A stretch of 64,000 nucleotides of DNA from Lachnospiraceae bacterium (GTDB taxonomy: Bacteria > Bacillota > Clostridia > Lachnospirales > Lachnospiraceae). The DNA lies in contig CAJTBF010000004.1 of assembly GCA_910574195.1 (NCBI GenBank), forward strand, positions 186,001 through 250,000, read 5' to 3'. A program made the position numbers and the translations under genes. Of this stretch, positions 61,373 to 64,000 are shown piece after piece. The stretch's first letter is position 1. Each line of letters starts with the position of its first letter. The notes under the pieces were generated by a model. That model did no database searches, was not told the DNA's origin, and saw only the letters and a list, made by a program, of their open reading frames with translations.

Positions 61373-61482
61373 CACAAGTTCATTTTATGATATCACAGTC
61401 TGCCAGAAAGTTCAATACATTTTTCACAAGTTCATTTTATTGCGTTTGTTTACTTTTAAAGTTCATTTTATAATTGAACTTT
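61373..61482. promoter_or_regulatory. Cluster of AAGTTCATTTTAT direct and inverted repeats
   Basis: CACAAGTTCATTTTAT occurs at 61373-61388 and again at 61425-61440; AAAGTTCATTTTATAA occurs at 61458-61473. AAAGTTCA-N9-TGAACTTT (61458-61482) is a perfect inverted repeat. Another AAAGTTCAA is at 61408-61416. The spacing is about 52 and 35 bp. The sites fill the space between the HTH-aminotransferase gene and the divergent DUF134 gene, so they are likely operators for one or both. Confidence 0.65.
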
Positions 61483-61620
61483 CTATTTCTCTTCTTATTT
61501 AGTATTGTTCATCCCCTATGGGCACGCCAGTACAGCCCCCTCAAACTTCTTTCTTGTTTTTCATCTTTATTTATGTTACAATATATCCGTCATATGTCGG
61601 AAAAGAATAGGAGCCTTTTT

Positions 61621-62403
61621 ATGCCAAGACCACGTCGATGCAGACGCATCTGCACAGAACCTGATTACATTCATTTTTACCCGGAAGGAAGTTCCAACCG
61701 GGCAGAAGTCACTCTGACTGTGGATGAGTACGAAGTAATTCGTCTCATTGATCTGGAAAAATTTTCACACGAACAATGTGCCAGACAAATGGATATCTCC
61801 AGGACTACCGTAACGGAAATCTATGAAACGGCAAGACAAAAACTTGCGGACAGCCTTGTACATGGAAAACCATTACGGATTTCAGGCGGCCATTATCGGT
61901 TTTGTGACGGTTCCGCCGTTTGTTACTGTCAAAAAAACTGTAAAAAAGCAAACGGAAAAATTCTAAAACAGACAATACAGACGGAAGGAGCGAATCATGA
62001 TATGAGAATTGCAGTTACTTTTGAAAATGGAAATGTATTCCAACACTTTGGGCATACGGAACAATTTAAACTGTATGACATTACAGACAAACAAATCGTA
62101 AAAGAACAGATCATTGATACCAATGGCAGCGGACACGGTGCTCTTGCCGGATTTTTAACCGATATGAACGTGGATACTCTGCTCTGCGGCGGCATCGGCA
62201 GCGGTGCACAAACCGCACTGGCAGAGGCCGGAATTCAACTTTACGGAGGCGTGAGCGGAAATGCCGATGAAGCCGTAAAAGCCTTTTTGGACGGACGGCT
62301 TTCCTACAATCCGAATGTCCATTGTGACCACCACGGACATGCACACCAGGAAGGGCATTGCCACGCTGAAAAACACGGATGCAGTGGACATGGAAGCCAC
62401 TAA
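61621..62403 (+). CDS. DUF134 HTH protein fused to a NifX/NifB-like (dinitrogenase cofactor) domain
   Basis: The ATG at 61621 has AGGAG eight bases upstream. The 260-residue protein has a DUF134 N-terminal part (MPRPRRCRRICTEPDYIHFYPEGSSNRAEVTLTVDEYEVIRLIDLEKFSHEQCARQMDISRTTVTEIYETARQKLADSLVHGKPLRI), a sigma-factor-like HTH. After a short cysteine patch (VCYCQKNCKK) a NifX-like metal-cofactor domain follows (AVTFENGNVFQHFGHTEQFKLYDI ... DTLLCGGIGSGAQTALAEAGIQLYGGV). The tail is rich in His and Cys (CDHHGHAHQEGHCHAEKHGC) and probably binds metal. It may sense metal-sulfur cofactors, and it faces a hydrogenase gene across a terminator. Confidence 0.85.
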   Translation: MPRPRRCRRICTEPDYIHFYPEGSSNRAEVTLTVDEYEVIRLIDLEKFSHEQCARQMDISRTTVTEIYETARQKLADSLVHGKPLRISGGHYRFCDGSAVCYCQKNCKKANGKILKQTIQTEGANHDMRIAVTFENGNVFQHFGHTEQFKLYDITDKQIVKEQIIDTNGSGHGALAGFLTDMNVDTLLCGGIGSGAQTALAEAGIQLYGGVSGNADEAVKAFLDGRLSYNPNVHCDHHGHAHQEGHCHAEKHGCSGHGSH

Positions 62404-62439
62404 ATATCATATCCCCTGCGAGATACCTGCAAAGGATAC

Positions 62440-62487
62440 GCAGGATAGAAAAAAGAGGACCATACGGTCCTCTTTTTTCTATCCTGC
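62440..62487. terminator. Very strong bidirectional terminator
   Basis: A 22-bp perfect stem (GCAGGATAGAAAAAAGAGGACC on one arm, written here in two parts: GCAGGATAGAA and AAAAGAGGACC) closes on a four-base loop. It separates the convergent DUF134-NifX and hydrogenase genes and has A and T runs for both directions. Confidence 0.9.
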
Positions 62488-62492
62488 ACACT

Positions 62493-63968
62493 TTATTCTG
62501 TTCCACTGCGGCGATGCATGGAAAAATCATATGTACTGTAAGATGCCACAGTATCTGTAACCAGACGATCATCCGCCCGCCTTAACTGCTTCTCCCGCTC
62601 TCTCTTAAATGCACGTTCCTCCTGAATATTACCAGGTCCGGCCACACATCCGCCCTCGCAGGCCATCCCTTCAATGAAATCTTCCGGAAGCTTTCCGGCT
62701 TTCAGCAACATCAATGCCTTCCGGCACTCTGCGGCCCCATTACACTGCCGCACATTGACTCCCGCATTCACGCCCTGTTCCATCAGAGCCTGTTTCACCG
62801 CCCTGGTAACACCGCCGGAATTGGAAAAACCTTTTGCATGGATACTGCCGTTTTGATCTTCCTCCAGCACACAGGGTTCCAATCGGATGCCCTTTGCACG
62901 CAGCATGGCCTGAAATTCTTCAAAGGTGAGTACCAGATCTGCATTCTCTCCGGAACGGTCCTGATCCTGTCCCGCCTCGCTCTTCTTCGCAATACACGGT
63001 CCGATAAAGATACATACCGCGTCCGGATGCATTGCCTTCACAAGCCTTGCCGTTGCCGCCATCGGAGAAACCGTCGTAGAAATATGTTCTGTCAATGCCG
63101 GAAAATGCCGACGAATCAGATGTACAAAAGCCGGGCAGCAGGAAGTGGTCATCTTCTTCCCCTCCTGATAAGCTTCCGTCCATTCTTTTGCCTCGGAATC
63201 CGATACAAAATCCGCTCCGACAGCCACGTCAACCATATCTTTAAAGCCCATCTTTTTTGCGCCGTTACGGATGGATTCCATGGTAATATCCACTCCAAAC
63301 TGCCCCTCTGCCGCCGGAGCCACCAAAGCATAAACCGGACGGTCACTCTTTAAATAATCAATCACTTCCAACATACGGGAACTATCAGAAATCGCACCGA
63401 ACGGACATCCTCTGATACAGGAACCACAACGGATGCACTTCTCATCGTCAATCCGGACTCTTCCGTCCTCCCCCGCCTGAATGGCATCCACCGGGCAGGC
63501 ACGGCGGCATGGACGCATAATATCCACAATCGCATTATAGGGGCAGGCATCATAACATTGTCCGCACTCTTTACACTTTTCCGGATTGATATAGGCTTTA
63601 TCACGAGCCATGGAAATCGCGCCGAAATGACATGCCTGCATACATTTCTTACTCATACACTTCTGGCAGTTATCTGTCACCGTGAAACGAGTAATCGGAC
63701 AGTTCTCGCAGGCAGCCGGAATAATCTTTACTGTATTATGACAGGGTTCCCCGTTCGCCGGGTTGATATTCTTGGCAAGCATAATCCTTTCCCGGACAAT
63801 CTCACGTTCTTTATACACACAGCACCGGAATTTCGGTCTGCTTCCAGGCAAAATCTCATAAGGCAGAGTCGCCTCAATCTTATCCAGATTCCCCTCAAAG
63901 GCCGCCTTTGCAACCTGATAGAGCACTTCATCTTTTACTTCTCCAATGGTATTATTCTCATGTAACAT
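62493..63968 (-). CDS. Monomeric [FeFe] hydrogenase with ferredoxin domains
   Basis: The 491-residue enzyme has an N-terminal part with several [4Fe-4S] motifs (NCQKCMSKKCMQACHFGAI, CKECGQCYDACPYNAI, CIRCGSCIRGCPFGAI at about 98-195). The H-cluster motifs follow: L1 TSCCPAFVHLI near 275, L2 VSPMAATARLV near 298 and the related FIGPCIAKKSEA near 318, and L3 EGMACEGGCVAGPGN near 433. L1 has CCPAF instead of the common CCPAW. The H-cluster cysteines are all in place. No maturases (hydE, hydF, hydG) are in the window. It probably makes or senses H2 with ferredoxin. GAAAGGAAG precedes the ATG. Confidence 0.93.
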   Translation of the reverse strand: MLHENNTIGEVKDEVLYQVAKAAFEGNLDKIEATLPYEILPGSRPKFRCCVYKEREIVRERIMLAKNINPANGEPCHNTVKIIPAACENCPITRFTVTDNCQKCMSKKCMQACHFGAISMARDKAYINPEKCKECGQCYDACPYNAIVDIMRPCRRACPVDAIQAGEDGRVRIDDEKCIRCGSCIRGCPFGAISDSSRMLEVIDYLKSDRPVYALVAPAAEGQFGVDITMESIRNGAKKMGFKDMVDVAVGADFVSDSEAKEWTEAYQEGKKMTTSCCPAFVHLIRRHFPALTEHISTTVSPMAATARLVKAMHPDAVCIFIGPCIAKKSEAGQDQDRSGENADLVLTFEEFQAMLRAKGIRLEPCVLEEDQNGSIHAKGFSNSGGVTRAVKQALMEQGVNAGVNVRQCNGAAECRKALMLLKAGKLPEDFIEGMACEGGCVAGPGNIQEERAFKREREKQLRRADDRLVTDTVASYSTYDFSMHRRSGTE

Positions 63969-64000
63969 ACGACACTTCCTTTCTTCTGTAATATGCAGGA

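Overview
The window looks like chromosome of an anaerobic gut Firmicute, most likely a Lachnospiraceae-type Clostridium. The signs are strong AGGAGG ribosome sites, AT-rich intergenic DNA with TTGACA/TATAAT promoters, oxygen-sensitive enzymes ([FeFe] hydrogenase, a double-cubane reductase with its activator, selenium-dependent molybdenum hydroxylases) and families typical of that group (VanZ, YedF/YqeB/YqeC, TRAP, MATE). The species cannot be fixed from this sequence. Most genes are on the minus strand.

Layout. 0-2 kb: an edge fragment, small membrane proteins and pyrE. 2.4-5.5 kb: an acyltransferase with an in-frame stop, then a decayed deoxysugar locus (truncated NagB-like isomerase, class II aldolase, truncated rhamnulokinase, truncated AraC regulator) carrying at least two deletion junctions. 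5.7-6.9 kb: a ribbon-helix-helix protein and an SPFH protein. 7.2-11.7 kb: an operon of a Crp/Fnr regulator and a three-subunit xanthine-dehydrogenase-like enzyme (xdhA, xdhB, xdhC). 11.9-19.5 kb: a degenerate island with a frameshifted AlbA-type ATP-binding gene, the remains of a type 1 BREX phage-defence locus (intact brxA, stub of brxB, tail of pglX), a GIY-YIG protein with its own repressor, and remnants of a serine recombinase, a TetR regulator and a transposase. 19.6-30.2 kb: the selenium-dependent molybdenum hydroxylase (SDMH) module, comprising a double-cubane reductase and activator, yedF, a selenocysteine-lyase-like enzyme, a DUF3343 protein, selD, a mocA-yqeC fusion, yqeB, a ferredoxin and the fused selenium-dependent xanthine dehydrogenase. 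The island therefore lies between two halves of what appears to be one purine/heterocycle hydroxylase locus. 30.4-37.5 kb: TetR/MATE, a PEP-pyruvate-binding protein, a GNAT protein, a phosphatase and a broken acyltransferase.

37.7-57.8 kb appears to be a catabolic region for a 2-hydroxy acid or a related amino acid: a LarA-like racemase, a TRAP transporter preceded by an ornithine-cyclodeaminase-like dehydrogenase, an LDH-like and a flavodoxin-like protein, a 1607-residue HD/NMNAT/phosphoribosyltransferase protein, glutamate dehydrogenase, a divergent enolase paralogue, a glycerate 2-kinase, a D-2-hydroxyacid dehydrogenase and a GntR regulator. Two promoters in this region, one before the TRAP operon and one before the kinase/enolase operon, carry the same TTGCAATATATTGCAA-type palindrome exactly between the -35 and -10 boxes. 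Each has a second, weaker copy about 107-108 bp upstream, which suggests one regulator with DNA looping. This local regulon is the best candidate here for an undescribed system. 58-64 kb holds an RpiR regulator, a GNAT protein, an XRE-aminotransferase fusion with clustered operator-like repeats, a DUF134-NifX-like protein and an [FeFe] hydrogenase.

No tRNA, rRNA or CRISPR array was seen. All functions are read from protein motifs by eye; no database search was possible.
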